Below are positions 1-7,062 of a stretch of 30,533 nucleotides of DNA, piece by piece. A program made the position numbers and the translations under genes. Position 1 is the stretch's first letter. Each line of letters starts with the position of its first letter. The notes below the pieces were generated by a model that searched no databases, was not told where the DNA came from, and saw nothing but the letters and a program-made list of their open reading frames with translations. The stretch comes from an uncultured Lachnospiraceae bacterium (GTDB taxonomy: Bacteria > Bacillota > Clostridia > Lachnospirales > Lachnospiraceae), in contig CALDLG010000042.1 in assembly GCA_937910785.1 (NCBI GenBank), positions 1-30,533 of the forward strand. Reading direction: 5' to 3'.

Positions 1-93
1 CCATACTGGGTCGTTCTGCGTATGTTAGCCTTTTTCCGTTGTGGAGCTTCTGGCGCGGATCAGGGCTAACATACGCAGAACGACCCAGTATGG
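1..93. repeat. Perfect 30-base inverted repeat at the window edge (probable fold-back artefact)
   Basis: Bases 1-30 are the exact reverse complement of bases 64-93, with a 33-base spacer. Bases 64-93 lie inside the response regulator reading frame, whereas bases 1-28 break that frame with a TAG at 26-28. The codons from 29 onward (Pro-Phe-Ser-Val-Val-Glu-Leu-Leu) match the end of a response regulator receiver domain, where Lys-Pro-Phe is conserved. The natural sequence therefore seems to begin at about base 29, and the first bases are a copy of downstream sequence in the opposite direction. Such copies are common at contig ends after fold-back or chimeric reads. A real genomic inversion is possible but less likely. 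Confidence 0.85.
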
Positions 94-454
94 CAGCCCG
101 GATGGTGTTTCCGCTTTCCCGGTCCTTTCTTCGGAAAAGTCCGCGGTTTCGGAAGAAATTATCACCGTCGGGGAACTGGCGATGAACCTGAACGACTATA
201 CGCTTTCCAAAAACGGAAAGCCTGTGGAACTGACTGCGAAGGAATTTGAAATTCTGCGGCTTCTCATGCAGAATCCAAAGAAGGTTTACACGAAGGAACA
301 GCTCTATTCCCTCGTCTGGAAGGATGCTTATCTGGGGGACGAAAACGCTGTCAACGTGCATATCAGCAGACTGAGAAACAAAATCGAGGAGGATTCCCGC
401 AATCCGAAATATGTTCTTACGGTCTGGGGGATCGGATATAAACTGGGGAGCTGA
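29..454 (+). CDS. Response regulator, OmpR/PhoB type, 5' part missing
   Basis: Only the end of the receiver domain and the complete C-terminal winged-helix DNA-binding domain are present. The Pro-Phe at codons 1-2 is the tail of the receiver Lys-Pro-Phe motif, followed by a Val-Glu-Leu-Leu-Ala-Arg-Ile helix and a linker. The effector domain shows the family hallmarks LTAKEFEILRLLMQNP, then YTKEQLYSLVW, NAVNVHISRLRNKI (recognition helix) and a closing WGIGYKL hairpin. The phosphorylated Asp and the true start lie outside the window. A GTG at 41 could be called as a start but would cut the protein within the receiver domain, so I treat the gene as 5'-truncated. It sits 4 bases before the kinase gene and should regulate the ABC genes downstream. 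Confidence 0.85.
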   Translation, partial: PFSVVELLARIRANIRRTTQYGSPDGVSAFPVLSSEKSAVSEEIITVGELAMNLNDYTLSKNGKPVELTAKEFEILRLLMQNPKKVYTKEQLYSLVWKDAYLGDENAVNVHISRLRNKIEEDSRNPKYVLTVWGIGYKLGS

Positions 455-458
455 AGCA

Positions 459-1403
459 ATGCATATTTTTCTGATTTTTATCATTCTGTTTTTAGCGGCG
501 TTGATTCTGTATCAGCATTTTGTCTTTCGTACAGATATGAAAAAGAAACTTCGGGAAATGGGAGAAAAGCTGAAAGAAATCAACGATACGGGAAGCAGCG
601 GGAAGGTCTTTGTCTTTACGGACAGTCCGGAGCTGACGGAGCTTGCGGCACAGATTAACCGGCTTTTGGAGGAGCATCTGAAAACAAGAGCGGATTTTCA
701 CCGTTCCGAAGTGGCTTCCAAAAAGATGTTATCGAATATTTCCCATGATATTAAAACACCGATGACCGTTATTCTGGGGTATCTGGAAATTCTGCGGATG
801 AATGGCGGGCATTCGGATGAAATGCTGGAAAAGACGGAGCGCAAGGCAAAAGAAGTTATGGAACTGATCAATCGGTTCTTTACGTTGGCAAAGCTGGAAT
901 CCGGAGATATGGCGTTTGAACTTTCCCGTATGGATCTTTGTGAGGTGTGTCGTGAAGGCATTTTGGATTTTTATGAGTTATTGACAAAAGAGGCTTTTAC
1001 CGTCGATATCGAATTGCCGGAAGAGCCTGTTTATGTGGCGGGAAACAGAGAGGCCATAGGGCGTATCATGTCCAATCTGATCTCCAATGTGATCCGTTAC
1101 GGAGCCGAAGGAAAATATCTCGGTCTGTCTTTACGGACGGAAGAAGACCGGGTATTGCTTGCGGTAACGGATAAGGGAAAGGGAATTGACAAAGCGTTTG
1201 CGGACAGTGTTTTTGAACGTCTTTTTACGATGGAAGATTCCCGGAACCGCAGCATACAGGGTAACGGCCTTGGTCTCGCAATCGCAAGGAATCTTGCGCT
1301 GCAGCTTGGCGGAGACATTACGCTTCAAAGTATTCCATGGGAAAAGACGACCTTTACCTTCAGCCTGCCCCAGATCCGCCCGGATCAACATCCCCTGTCC
1401 TGA
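459..1403 (+). CDS. Sensor histidine kinase with one membrane helix and no sensor domain
   Basis: A 314-residue histidine kinase expected to phosphorylate the regulator encoded just upstream. One N-terminal membrane helix (about residues 2-23) leads directly into a short cytoplasmic linker. The dimerisation box is SNISHDIKTP with His96 as the phosphorylated residue. The ATPase domain has an N box (NLISN, 206-210), a G1 box (DKGKG, 238-242) and a G2 box (GNGLGLAI, 268-275). The ATG at 459 follows a GGGGAG ribosome binding site at 445-450 that overlaps the end of the regulator gene, so the two genes are co-translated. There is no extracellular loop or HAMP domain. Kinases of this build usually sense through a partner membrane protein such as the ABC permease downstream; that link is inferred. 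Confidence 0.92.
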   Translation: MHIFLIFIILFLAALILYQHFVFRTDMKKKLREMGEKLKEINDTGSSGKVFVFTDSPELTELAAQINRLLEEHLKTRADFHRSEVASKKMLSNISHDIKTPMTVILGYLEILRMNGGHSDEMLEKTERKAKEVMELINRFFTLAKLESGDMAFELSRMDLCEVCREGILDFYELLTKEAFTVDIELPEEPVYVAGNREAIGRIMSNLISNVIRYGAEGKYLGLSLRTEEDRVLLAVTDKGKGIDKAFADSVFERLFTMEDSRNRSIQGNGLGLAIARNLALQLGGDITLQSIPWEKTTFTFSLPQIRPDQHPLS

Positions 1404-1428
1404 TCAGATTTTTTCTTCGAAAGAAATT

Positions 1429-1472
1429 CGTAAGAATTACGCAACAGTTTTGAAAATCCGGGCTGTTACAAT
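1429..1472 (+). promoter_or_regulatory. Candidate promoter and regulator site before the ABC genes
   Basis: The 94-base gap between kinase and ATPase genes contains a perfect dyad, CGTAA-gaa-TTACG, at 1429-1441. It is followed by an extended -10 element, TGtTACAAT, at 1464-1472, with no good -35 box. This pairing fits a promoter that needs an activator bound just upstream, and the response regulator is the obvious candidate. The assignment is by position and pattern only. Confidence 0.35.
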
Positions 1473-1497
1473 GGAATTCAGAAAGGGGGCAGATAAA

Positions 1498-2421
1498 ATG
1501 CCATATTTATTACAGACCAATCATCTGACGAAAACCATTGGCGGCAGAGAGATCGTATCGGATGTCAGCCTTCATGTGAAAAAAGGAGAGATCTATGGAT
1601 TTCTCGGCCCGAACGGAGCCGGAAAGACGACCATCATGAAAATGCTGACGAATCTCTGGAAACCGACAAGCGGGGACATTGAACTTTTCGGAGAGGCGCT
1701 TACACCGAAATCTTATGAGGTACTGAAACGGGTGGGGAGCATGATCGAATTTCCCGTTTTTTATGAGCATATGACAGGATATGAGAATCTCAGGCTTCAT
1801 TGTGAATACATGGGATATTATCAGCATGGCAGCATCGAAAAGGCGCTTGAGCTGCTTGAATTGACGAAAGCGGCGGGAAAGCAGGTGCGGAATTATTCTC
1901 TTGGCATGAAAGAACGCCTTGGGATCGCGAGAGCAATTCTCACAGGACCGGAGCTTCTGATTCTCGATGAACCGACCAATGGGCTTGATCCGGCGGGGAT
2001 GAAGCAGATCCGTGGTCTTTTCAAAAAGCTTTCGGTGGAATATGGAATAACCATTATGGTTTCCAGCCACATTTTGTCGGAAATAGAAAGCATTGCCGAT
2101 ACGATCGGTGTCATAGCACAGGGAAAAATGAAACAGGAGATCAGTCTGAAAGAAATCGAGCAGATGAACTTTGCCTGTCTGGAGCTGATCGTTCTGGATG
2201 TAAAGCGGGCGGCTTTTGTATTAAGCGATAAACTGGGAATTTCCAATTTCAGGATTATGGATCAGGGGGAAATCCGCATATATGATACGACTGTTTCCAC
2301 ACAGGAATTGTCCAGAACGCTTATTATGAACGGCGTTGAAGTGACAGCGCTTGGTAAAAAATCCGAAACGCTGGAGGATTATTTCCTGAAACTGACTGCG
2401 GAAACCGGGAAGGAGGCATAA
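1498..2421 (+). CDS. ABC transporter ATP-binding protein
   Basis: A 307-residue ATPase subunit that would power the permease encoded next. It has a Walker A loop (GPNGAGKT, 37-44), signature motif YSLGMKE (133-139), Walker B LLILDE followed by PTNGLDP (153-164), and switch His191 in MVSSHILSE. The C-terminal 80 residues after the ATPase fold are typical of the BcrA/DrrA-like exporters linked to two-component systems. The ATG at 1498 is chosen because AAAGGGGGC (1482-1490) lies just upstream and residues from there match the family start; an in-frame ATG at 1471 lacks such a site. The substrate cannot be read from the sequence; peptide antibiotics or lantibiotics are the usual cargo. Confidence 0.92.
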   Translation: MPYLLQTNHLTKTIGGREIVSDVSLHVKKGEIYGFLGPNGAGKTTIMKMLTNLWKPTSGDIELFGEALTPKSYEVLKRVGSMIEFPVFYEHMTGYENLRLHCEYMGYYQHGSIEKALELLELTKAAGKQVRNYSLGMKERLGIARAILTGPELLILDEPTNGLDPAGMKQIRGLFKKLSVEYGITIMVSSHILSEIESIADTIGVIAQGKMKQEISLKEIEQMNFACLELIVLDVKRAAFVLSDKLGISNFRIMDQGEIRIYDTTVSTQELSRTLIMNGVEVTALGKKSETLEDYFLKLTAETGKEA

Positions 2422-2425
2422 GCTT

Positions 2426-3115
2426 ATGTTAAAGCTAATCAAACTGGAATGGAAGAAAAACAATGTTGCCAGAAGCATCCGCGCAGCTTGTATTATGACG
2501 GCGGTATTGACGCTTTTTGTTACCGCAATGGCCGGAGAACTGCACGATGAAATGCCGATGGAACTCTATGGAAAAAGCATGATCGATGCAACGGTGGATA
2601 TTTTCGCTCATATATCATGGATTATTTTTACAGGTGTCATGCTTGCCATATATATTGTAGGGGCATACGAAACGAAAACCATGAATCTGATGTTTTCCTA
2701 TCCGATTCATCGTAAAAAAATTTTGTTTTCAAAAATGCTGGCCGTATGGGTCTTTAATTTTTGCGGACTGGCTGCCGGGAAACTGCTTATGTATGGAACA
2801 TTGTTTCTTATGAAACCGTATACACGCGTGACTGTCGTAGATATTCCGTTGGGGACCGCGGAATTCTGGCTGAAGCTGTTTCTTGGTTCCGCGGCGATGG
2901 TGAGCATTACATTCATTGCTTTACCGATCGGATTAAAATTCCGTTCAACGAAGTCAACCATTGTTGCGGCAGTCATCATTACTCTTTTTACACAGGGAAA
3001 TATCGGAAGTTTTTCACTTGCAGGCAGTATTCCCTTTTATGTGCTCCTGTTCATTCTGGCAGCCGTATCGGTCGTTGCGGCAGTCTATGATGTGGAAACA
3101 AAAGATGTGATGTAG
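2426..3115 (+). CDS. ABC-2 type transporter permease
   Basis: A 229-residue integral membrane protein with six predicted helices (about residues 19-36, 62-82, 105-128, 149-171, 178-195 and 203-222). It has a short basic N terminus that begins MLKLIKLEWKKNN, as in ABC-2 permeases partnered with BcrA-like ATPases. It starts 4 bases after the ATPase stop, with GGGAAGGAGG (2408-2415) as ribosome binding site, so the two are translated together. The SYPIHRKKI segment after helix 2 is a usual position for the coupling helix that contacts the ATPase. It carries no large extracellular domain, unlike BceB-type permeases. Confidence 0.88.
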   Translation: MLKLIKLEWKKNNVARSIRAACIMTAVLTLFVTAMAGELHDEMPMELYGKSMIDATVDIFAHISWIIFTGVMLAIYIVGAYETKTMNLMFSYPIHRKKILFSKMLAVWVFNFCGLAAGKLLMYGTLFLMKPYTRVTVVDIPLGTAEFWLKLFLGSAAMVSITFIALPIGLKFRSTKSTIVAAVIITLFTQGNIGSFSLAGSIPFYVLLFILAAVSVVAAVYDVETKDVM

Positions 3116-3137
3116 AGGGGGGGATTCCCCCTCTTTT
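3114..3137. terminator. Intrinsic terminator, possibly bidirectional
   Basis: AGAGGGGG pairs with CCCCCTCT around a 5-base loop (stem 3114-3121 and 3127-3134), then a short T run. It overlaps the permease stop codon and lies between two genes that converge here, so it probably ends both transcripts, although the T run is short. Confidence 0.65.
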
Positions 3138-3403
3138 CAGTCTTCTTCAATGACATGGATTTCCAGATAATCAAAACAGATTTCCTCGATAAAATTGTCC
3201 TGTGTGAACCGGGTCTTATCATGCCTCTTAAAATCCTGAATATTGGCATCCAGCCAGATTGGCTTGCCCAGATCGAACTGATAACAGATTTCATCGAGCG
3301 CATGAAAAACTTTGTGCGTCCTCGTTTCGTTACTGTCATCGCAGATTACGGTATCCTTTAACATATGATTGTTCTGAAATTCCTTTGCCCACAATCGAAA
3401 CAT
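3137..3403 (-). CDS. Small conserved protein of unknown function
   Basis: An 88-residue soluble protein beginning MFRLWAKEFQNNH. Strongly patterned stretches include KVFHALDEICYQFDL, KPIWLDANIQDFKRH, RFTQDNF and an acidic end, DYLEIHVIEED. I recall similar short proteins in many Clostridia but know of no function. The ATG at 3401-3403 is preferred over an upstream one because, on the minus strand, AAGGTGG precedes it at proper distance. It stands alone, with its own promoter, opposite the flanking genes, and shares a terminator with the ABC operon. No membrane helix, signal peptide or metal-binding cluster is visible. Confidence 0.8.
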   Translation of the reverse strand: MFRLWAKEFQNNHMLKDTVICDDSNETRTHKVFHALDEICYQFDLGKPIWLDANIQDFKRHDKTRFTQDNFIEEICFDYLEIHVIEED

Positions 3404-3448
3404 AAACAGTTCCCACCTTATTTCTGAAAATTTCTGATTTTTCAATCT

Positions 3449-3477
3449 ACTATACAGGTATTTTTTTCAAATGTAAA
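3449..3477 (-). promoter_or_regulatory. Sigma-A type promoter for the 88-residue protein gene
   Basis: On the minus strand, TTTACA (3477-3472), a 17-base spacer and TATAGT (3454-3449) lie about 45 bases before the start codon. This is close to consensus and supports the gene and its direction. Confidence 0.7.
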
Positions 3478-3515
3478 TGGCAGATGGCTATTCCTCTTTT
3501 CTTTTTTTCTGAAAA

Positions 3516-3524
3516 TGTTAAAAT
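3516..3524 (+). promoter_or_regulatory. Candidate extended -10 promoter for the DUF6020 gene
   Basis: TGtTAAAAT sits 42 bases before the ATG at 3566; the -35 region is a T-rich tract without a clear box. It is back to back with the minus-strand promoter at 3449-3477. Confidence 0.45.
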
Positions 3525-3565
3525 AGAATGCATAACAGGCAATTTTCATAAAGGCAGGCGGAAGG

Positions 3566-5260
3566 ATGAAAACAACCGGGACAGATCGGAAATTCAACGG
3601 AAAGGAAAATATTGCGGAATTACCAAAAGATAAACGATTCCAGAAATACACGTTCGGGCTCGGTTTCCTGCTGGCGCTGTCTTTCGTGCTCGGCGGCATG
3701 CTTACCAATGAGCGCCGCACATGCCGCACCCCGCTGGAATTGATTCAGATGCTCGCCATACTATGCATTATGACATTTATGTCATCTATTGTGACGGGGC
3801 TGCTTTTCATGCTCCTTACCGGGTTGAGGAACGGATGCGGCAGAAGCAGGGCAGCCGGAATGGAATATGAGAGCCGGCAGGCATTTGCTTTTTATACGGT
3901 GGTTATTTTACTTTGCTGGCTGCCGGTCTTTCTTGCATATTATCCCGCCGTATTCGCATATGATGCGGAGGGGCAGCTTTATCAGGTTCTGGCGCATGAT
4001 TATAGCACCCATCATCCGCTGATACATACACTATTCCTGGGGGCCTTTTATAAACTGGGAGAAAAACTGCCGGGGTCTTTTTCTTCGGGAATGGCGCTGC
4101 ATTCCATCGTTCAGTTATTTCTCATGGCGGTAATTCTGGCATATGCGCTTACTTTTTTATATCGTGAAAAGTCATCCTGGGTGATGCGCATTCTGCTGCT
4201 TCTTTTTTATGCGCTGTTTCCGGCCAATTCGATTCTGGCGGTCAGCACGACCAAAGACGTGCTCTTTTCGGGGCTGGTTCTTTTATATACGCTGAAGCTG
4301 TATCAATGGTGCTGCGAAGGCGGGGAAGAGAGAAAGGAATCCGATATTCTGTTTATTCTGATTTCGGCGCTGATGCTTCTGTTTCGAAACAATGCAGTTT
4401 ATGCCTGGCTGCTCTGTCAGCCGTTTCTGCTTTATTTCACAGGGAAAAAGGGAAGGTTGAAACGGTATGCTGTGATCGCGGCGGCGACGCTTCTTGCATT
4501 CGGTGTGGGAAGCATGGGATTAAAAGCGTCCATGTCCGCGCAGCGCGGAAGTCCGAGGGAAATGCTCAGCGTGCCGTTGCAGCAGATGGCCAGAACGCGG
4601 GTGATGCATGAATCGGAAATCGATGATGCCACGCGCAAAAAGCTGGATGAATATCTTCCTGCGGAATGGGTGTTTGCCGCCTATAATCCCTATCTGGCTG
4701 ATCCGGTGAAAAACCGCGCCGTCATACATGACGATCCGGCAGGACTGATCAAAACATGGGCGGAGCTTTGCAGGCAGTTTCCCTTAACCTATGTGGATGC
4801 TTTTCTGGATAATTCGATCGGTTACTGGTATCTTGCGGATAAGACGCACGCAGCCATTTACGGTGCCGGAACGGAGAGCGGTTTCGGATACCTTTCGACG
4901 GATAACAGGACGATGCCGGCCGGGTATGAAATCGTAGAGCACAGCTATCTGCCCGGACTCCGAAGCTTCATGGAACGAATCATATCGGATAATGAATATC
5001 AGAAAATTCCGCTGCTGCCGGTGATTTTCTCGCCGGCATTTTACTGGTGGATGTTATGTCTGTATATGGCTTTTTTCCTGTACAGGAGAGAATACAGGAT
5101 GCTGATACCCGCGCTTTTTCTGACCGCATATTATCTGACGCTTCTGTTGTCCCCGACGGTACTGATACGCTATATGTATCCGTTTGTGGTTACCTGCCCC
5201 GTGATGTTGTGTCTGGTAAGTCAGTTTCCGGAAAAAATGGGCGTGAAAAATAGACAATAA
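3566..5260 (+). CDS. DUF6020 family multi-pass membrane protein
   Basis: A 564-residue protein with roughly a dozen hydrophobic helices. After an N-terminal cytoplasmic stretch of about 30 residues come two helices, then a loop with YYPAVFAYDAEGQ and STHHPLIHTLFLGAFYKLG. That arrangement, an acidic motif after the first helices followed by a histidine-rich segment, recalls GT-C fold glycosyltransferases that use lipid-linked sugars. It matches what I recall of the DUF6020 family in Lachnospiraceae. A hydrophilic region at about residues 320-460 lies between the helix groups and probably faces outside. The ribosome binding site GGCGGAAGG directly precedes the ATG. Function is unproven; a role in wall or surface glycan assembly is inferred only from the fold-like pattern. 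It appears to be a single-gene unit. Confidence 0.8.
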   Translation: MKTTGTDRKFNGKENIAELPKDKRFQKYTFGLGFLLALSFVLGGMLTNERRTCRTPLELIQMLAILCIMTFMSSIVTGLLFMLLTGLRNGCGRSRAAGMEYESRQAFAFYTVVILLCWLPVFLAYYPAVFAYDAEGQLYQVLAHDYSTHHPLIHTLFLGAFYKLGEKLPGSFSSGMALHSIVQLFLMAVILAYALTFLYREKSSWVMRILLLLFYALFPANSILAVSTTKDVLFSGLVLLYTLKLYQWCCEGGEERKESDILFILISALMLLFRNNAVYAWLLCQPFLLYFTGKKGRLKRYAVIAAATLLAFGVGSMGLKASMSAQRGSPREMLSVPLQQMARTRVMHESEIDDATRKKLDEYLPAEWVFAAYNPYLADPVKNRAVIHDDPAGLIKTWAELCRQFPLTYVDAFLDNSIGYWYLADKTHAAIYGAGTESGFGYLSTDNRTMPAGYEIVEHSYLPGLRSFMERIISDNEYQKIPLLPVIFSPAFYWWMLCLYMAFFLYRREYRMLIPALFLTAYYLTLLLSPTVLIRYMYPFVVTCPVMLCLVSQFPEKMGVKNRQ

Positions 5261-5398
5261 AAATTAAAATTTGATAAAAAAATTGTGAAATATATACATT
5301 TGCCGGGAAATATGTTAAAATACATTTATATTCAAAATAAATGCCGCAGAAGGCATGACTCAGGGAAAATGTGTGTAAAAGGAGCATAAAAACTGAAT

Positions 5399-6031
5399 AT
5401 GGACGTTAGTACAGATAGAAATGATATAGACAGCTGGAAAGAAGTGACACTGATTTACAATTCGGCATTAAAGCAGATTTCGACGAAACTGGAAATATTG
5501 AACGATGAGTTTCAGCATGTACACAGATATAACCCGATAGAACATATTAAATCCCGTATTAAGACGCCGGAAAGTATAGTTAAAAAATTGAAAAAGCATG
5601 GTTATGAATCCACGATCGGAAATATGGTGCGGTATGTCAATGACATTGCGGGTATTCGTGTTATCTGCTCTTTTACTTCCGATATTTATCAGATTGCGGA
5701 AATGATCAGCAATCAAAGTGACATCAATGTCATTTCGGTAAAGGATTACATTGTAAATCCGAAGCCGAGCGGTTATAAAAGTTACCATATGCTTGTGACG
5801 GTCCCGGTTTATCTGTCGGACCGCATAGAGCAGACGAAAGTCGAAATACAGATACGGACCGTAGCGATGGATTTCTGGGCAAGCTTAGAGCATAAAATAC
5901 ACTATAAATTTGAAGGAAACGCGCCGGACCGGATTAAGGAGCAGCTGGTGGAATGTTCCAGAATCGTATCGGATCTGGATGAAAGAATGCTGAATTTGAA
6001 TAAGGAAATACAAAAGCTTGGAGAGGGATAG
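5399..6031 (+). CDS. Small alarmone synthetase, (p)ppGpp synthetase family
   Basis: A 210-residue RelA/SpoT-type synthetase domain without hydrolase or regulatory domains. Such enzymes transfer pyrophosphate from ATP to GDP or GTP to make (p)ppGpp. Visible motifs are HIKSRIKTPESIVKKLKK (49-66, nucleotide binding), DIAGIRVIC (82-90, Asp82 for Mg), NPKPSGYKSYH (120-130, base stacking Tyr) and EIQIRTVAMDFWASLEHK (149-166, catalytic Glu149). Length and motifs fit SasB/RelQ-like enzymes; I cannot separate SasA from SasB with certainty. The AAGGAG at 5379-5384 is 14 bases from the ATG, which is long. An in-frame CTG at 5393 has better spacing and might be used. It has a terminator directly at its stop, so it is transcribed alone. 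Confidence 0.92.
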   Translation: MDVSTDRNDIDSWKEVTLIYNSALKQISTKLEILNDEFQHVHRYNPIEHIKSRIKTPESIVKKLKKHGYESTIGNMVRYVNDIAGIRVICSFTSDIYQIAEMISNQSDINVISVKDYIVNPKPSGYKSYHMLVTVPVYLSDRIEQTKVEIQIRTVAMDFWASLEHKIHYKFEGNAPDRIKEQLVECSRIVSDLDERMLNLNKEIQKLGEG

Positions 6032-6049
6032 AGTTTCTATTCCTCTTTT
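6021..6049 (+). terminator. Intrinsic terminator overlapping the alarmone synthetase stop codon
   Basis: GAGGGATAGA (6023-6032) pairs with TCTATTCCTC (6036-6045), one G-U pair, 3-base loop, followed by TTTT. The TAG stop at 6029-6031 lies within the stem. Confidence 0.75.
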
Positions 6050-6058
6050 CTTCGGAAG

Positions 6059-6133
6059 AAAAAAAGACGCCGGACTCCGGCCGGAGACGGTTCCATAAAT
6101 GAGGAGTGCCCAGGCGTCTTACGACACCCGGGC
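6059..6133 (-). ncRNA. Candidate structured small RNA on the minus strand
   Basis: Read on the minus strand, an 11-base-pair stem (6133-6123 with 6118-6108) closes with a GUAA tetraloop of the GNRA type. Two positions that are G-U pairs on this strand would be A-C mismatches on the other, which argues for minus-strand transcription. Downstream, GACGCC (6118-6113) and ACUCC (6107-6103) can instead pair with GGAGU (6078-6074) and GGCGUC (6071-6066), immediately followed by seven U (6065-6059), as in an intrinsic terminator. The two folds exclude each other. A weak promoter (TTATTC, 17 bases, TATAAC) may lie further upstream on this strand. No known family is recognised. The rest of the 6050-6299 gap is AT-rich and holds no gene that I can see. 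Confidence 0.45.
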
Positions 6134-6299
6134 TATTATGAAAAAATTTATCTATGTGTTTGTCACTTGTTATGATAGTTATAGTATAGACAAAAAATAT
6201 GAATAAATTATGAACATGATGTGAAGTTATCGTTAATTCTTATAAAAAACGGAAAATAGTAAAAGAAAATATGTAAAAAATGCACAAAACTGCGGCGGA

Positions 6300-6328
6300 T
6301 TGCAACAATGAGCTTTTCATGATATAAT
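6300..6328 (+). promoter_or_regulatory. Strong promoter for the coiled-coil protein gene
   Basis: TTGCAA, a 17-base spacer and a perfect TATAAT lie here. Transcription would begin near 6335, leaving a leader of about 40 bases to the ATG at 6374. Confidence 0.75.
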
Positions 6329-6373
6329 TGTCTGAACCAGCGTATGCCGTCTAAAGAGAAAGGGGCCGGAAAA

Positions 6374-7000
6374 ATGGATACTTTTATGGATAAATTTGCG
6401 CAGAGGAAAAAGGCACAGGGTATGATCGATGCGAATGTCGCAGCCGACGCCGCGAAAATGGAGAAACTTCAGAAGCAGGTAAATGAATATGAACTGTTAT
6501 TGCAGGAGATGCGTAAGGTTAACCTGAAAACCGCGGAAAATGCGGGGCAGATGCGTAAGGTACTGCAGACCTGGATGGAGCGGCTTGAAGCGCTTCAGAT
6601 TGAAAACGCGGCACAGGCTGAGAGGGATCAGATCCTGTCTGAAATAAAAAACCGGCTGGAGGAACTGCCTATCATGATCGGGGAGCAGTGGCAGGAAGAG
6701 CTGTTAGCGGAAATGAAGCTGCAGCAGGACGCGACGGCCGAAGAGGCGAAGCGGCAGATGGAAGAAGCGTTCCGCCAGAACGAGGAGTTTTTTCACAAGG
6801 AGAGCGTGAAAGTTTACCGCAACGTGCAGGCGGCCATGACAGAGGAGCTTGAAAAACAGACGGAGACACTTTCGCTGTTACAGACGGAAACCGGAAGGAA
6901 ACAGAAAGGGGTACTGCCGCTTACCGTTTTGACGCTGATTCTGCTGTTAGCAGATATTGCAATCCATTTATTCAGTATACTGAATATAAAACTGTTTTAA
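6374..7000 (+). CDS. Coiled-coil protein with C-terminal membrane anchor, function unknown
   Basis: A 208-residue protein, nearly all helical and highly charged. Coiled-coil heptads run from about residue 25 to 175 (KMEKLQKQVNEYELLLQEM is typical). One hydrophobic helix, LPLTVLTLILLLADIAIHLF (181-200), lies almost at the C terminus, so the bulk of the protein is probably cytoplasmic and tail-anchored. I do not recognise a catalytic motif. The ATG at 6374 is preceded by AAAGGGGCCGG; an ATG at 6344 would begin within 10 bases of the predicted transcription start and is unlikely. It is followed by the flavin reductase-like gene 62 bases later without a clear terminator, so the two may share a transcript. 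Confidence 0.75.
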   Translation: MDTFMDKFAQRKKAQGMIDANVAADAAKMEKLQKQVNEYELLLQEMRKVNLKTAENAGQMRKVLQTWMERLEALQIENAAQAERDQILSEIKNRLEELPIMIGEQWQEELLAEMKLQQDATAEEAKRQMEEAFRQNEEFFHKESVKVYRNVQAAMTEELEKQTETLSLLQTETGRKQKGVLPLTVLTLILLLADIAIHLFSILNIKLF

Positions 7001-7062
7001 CGGCGTGAACCCGCCGGGGCAATACGGCGATAAAAGAGAAGACGGCGGGACAGGAGATAATT

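Noticed and set aside
1186..1497. Longer N terminus for the ABC ATPase reaching back into the kinase gene
   Set aside because: The extra residues overlap the kinase in another frame and do not resemble the ATPase family; a good ribosome binding site precedes 1498.
6160..6187. Plus-strand promoter TTGTCA, 16 bases, TAGTAT
   Set aside because: A much better promoter at 6300-6328 serves the next gene, and this one lies in AT-rich sequence where such matches are frequent.
6344..6373. ATG at 6344 as the start of the coiled-coil protein
   Set aside because: It would lie within about 10 bases of the predicted transcription start with no ribosome binding site; the ATG at 6374 has one.
7009..7050. 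Inverted repeat CCCGCCG and CGGCGGG between the coiled-coil and flavin reductase genes as a terminator
   Set aside because: The loop is about 28 bases and no T run follows.
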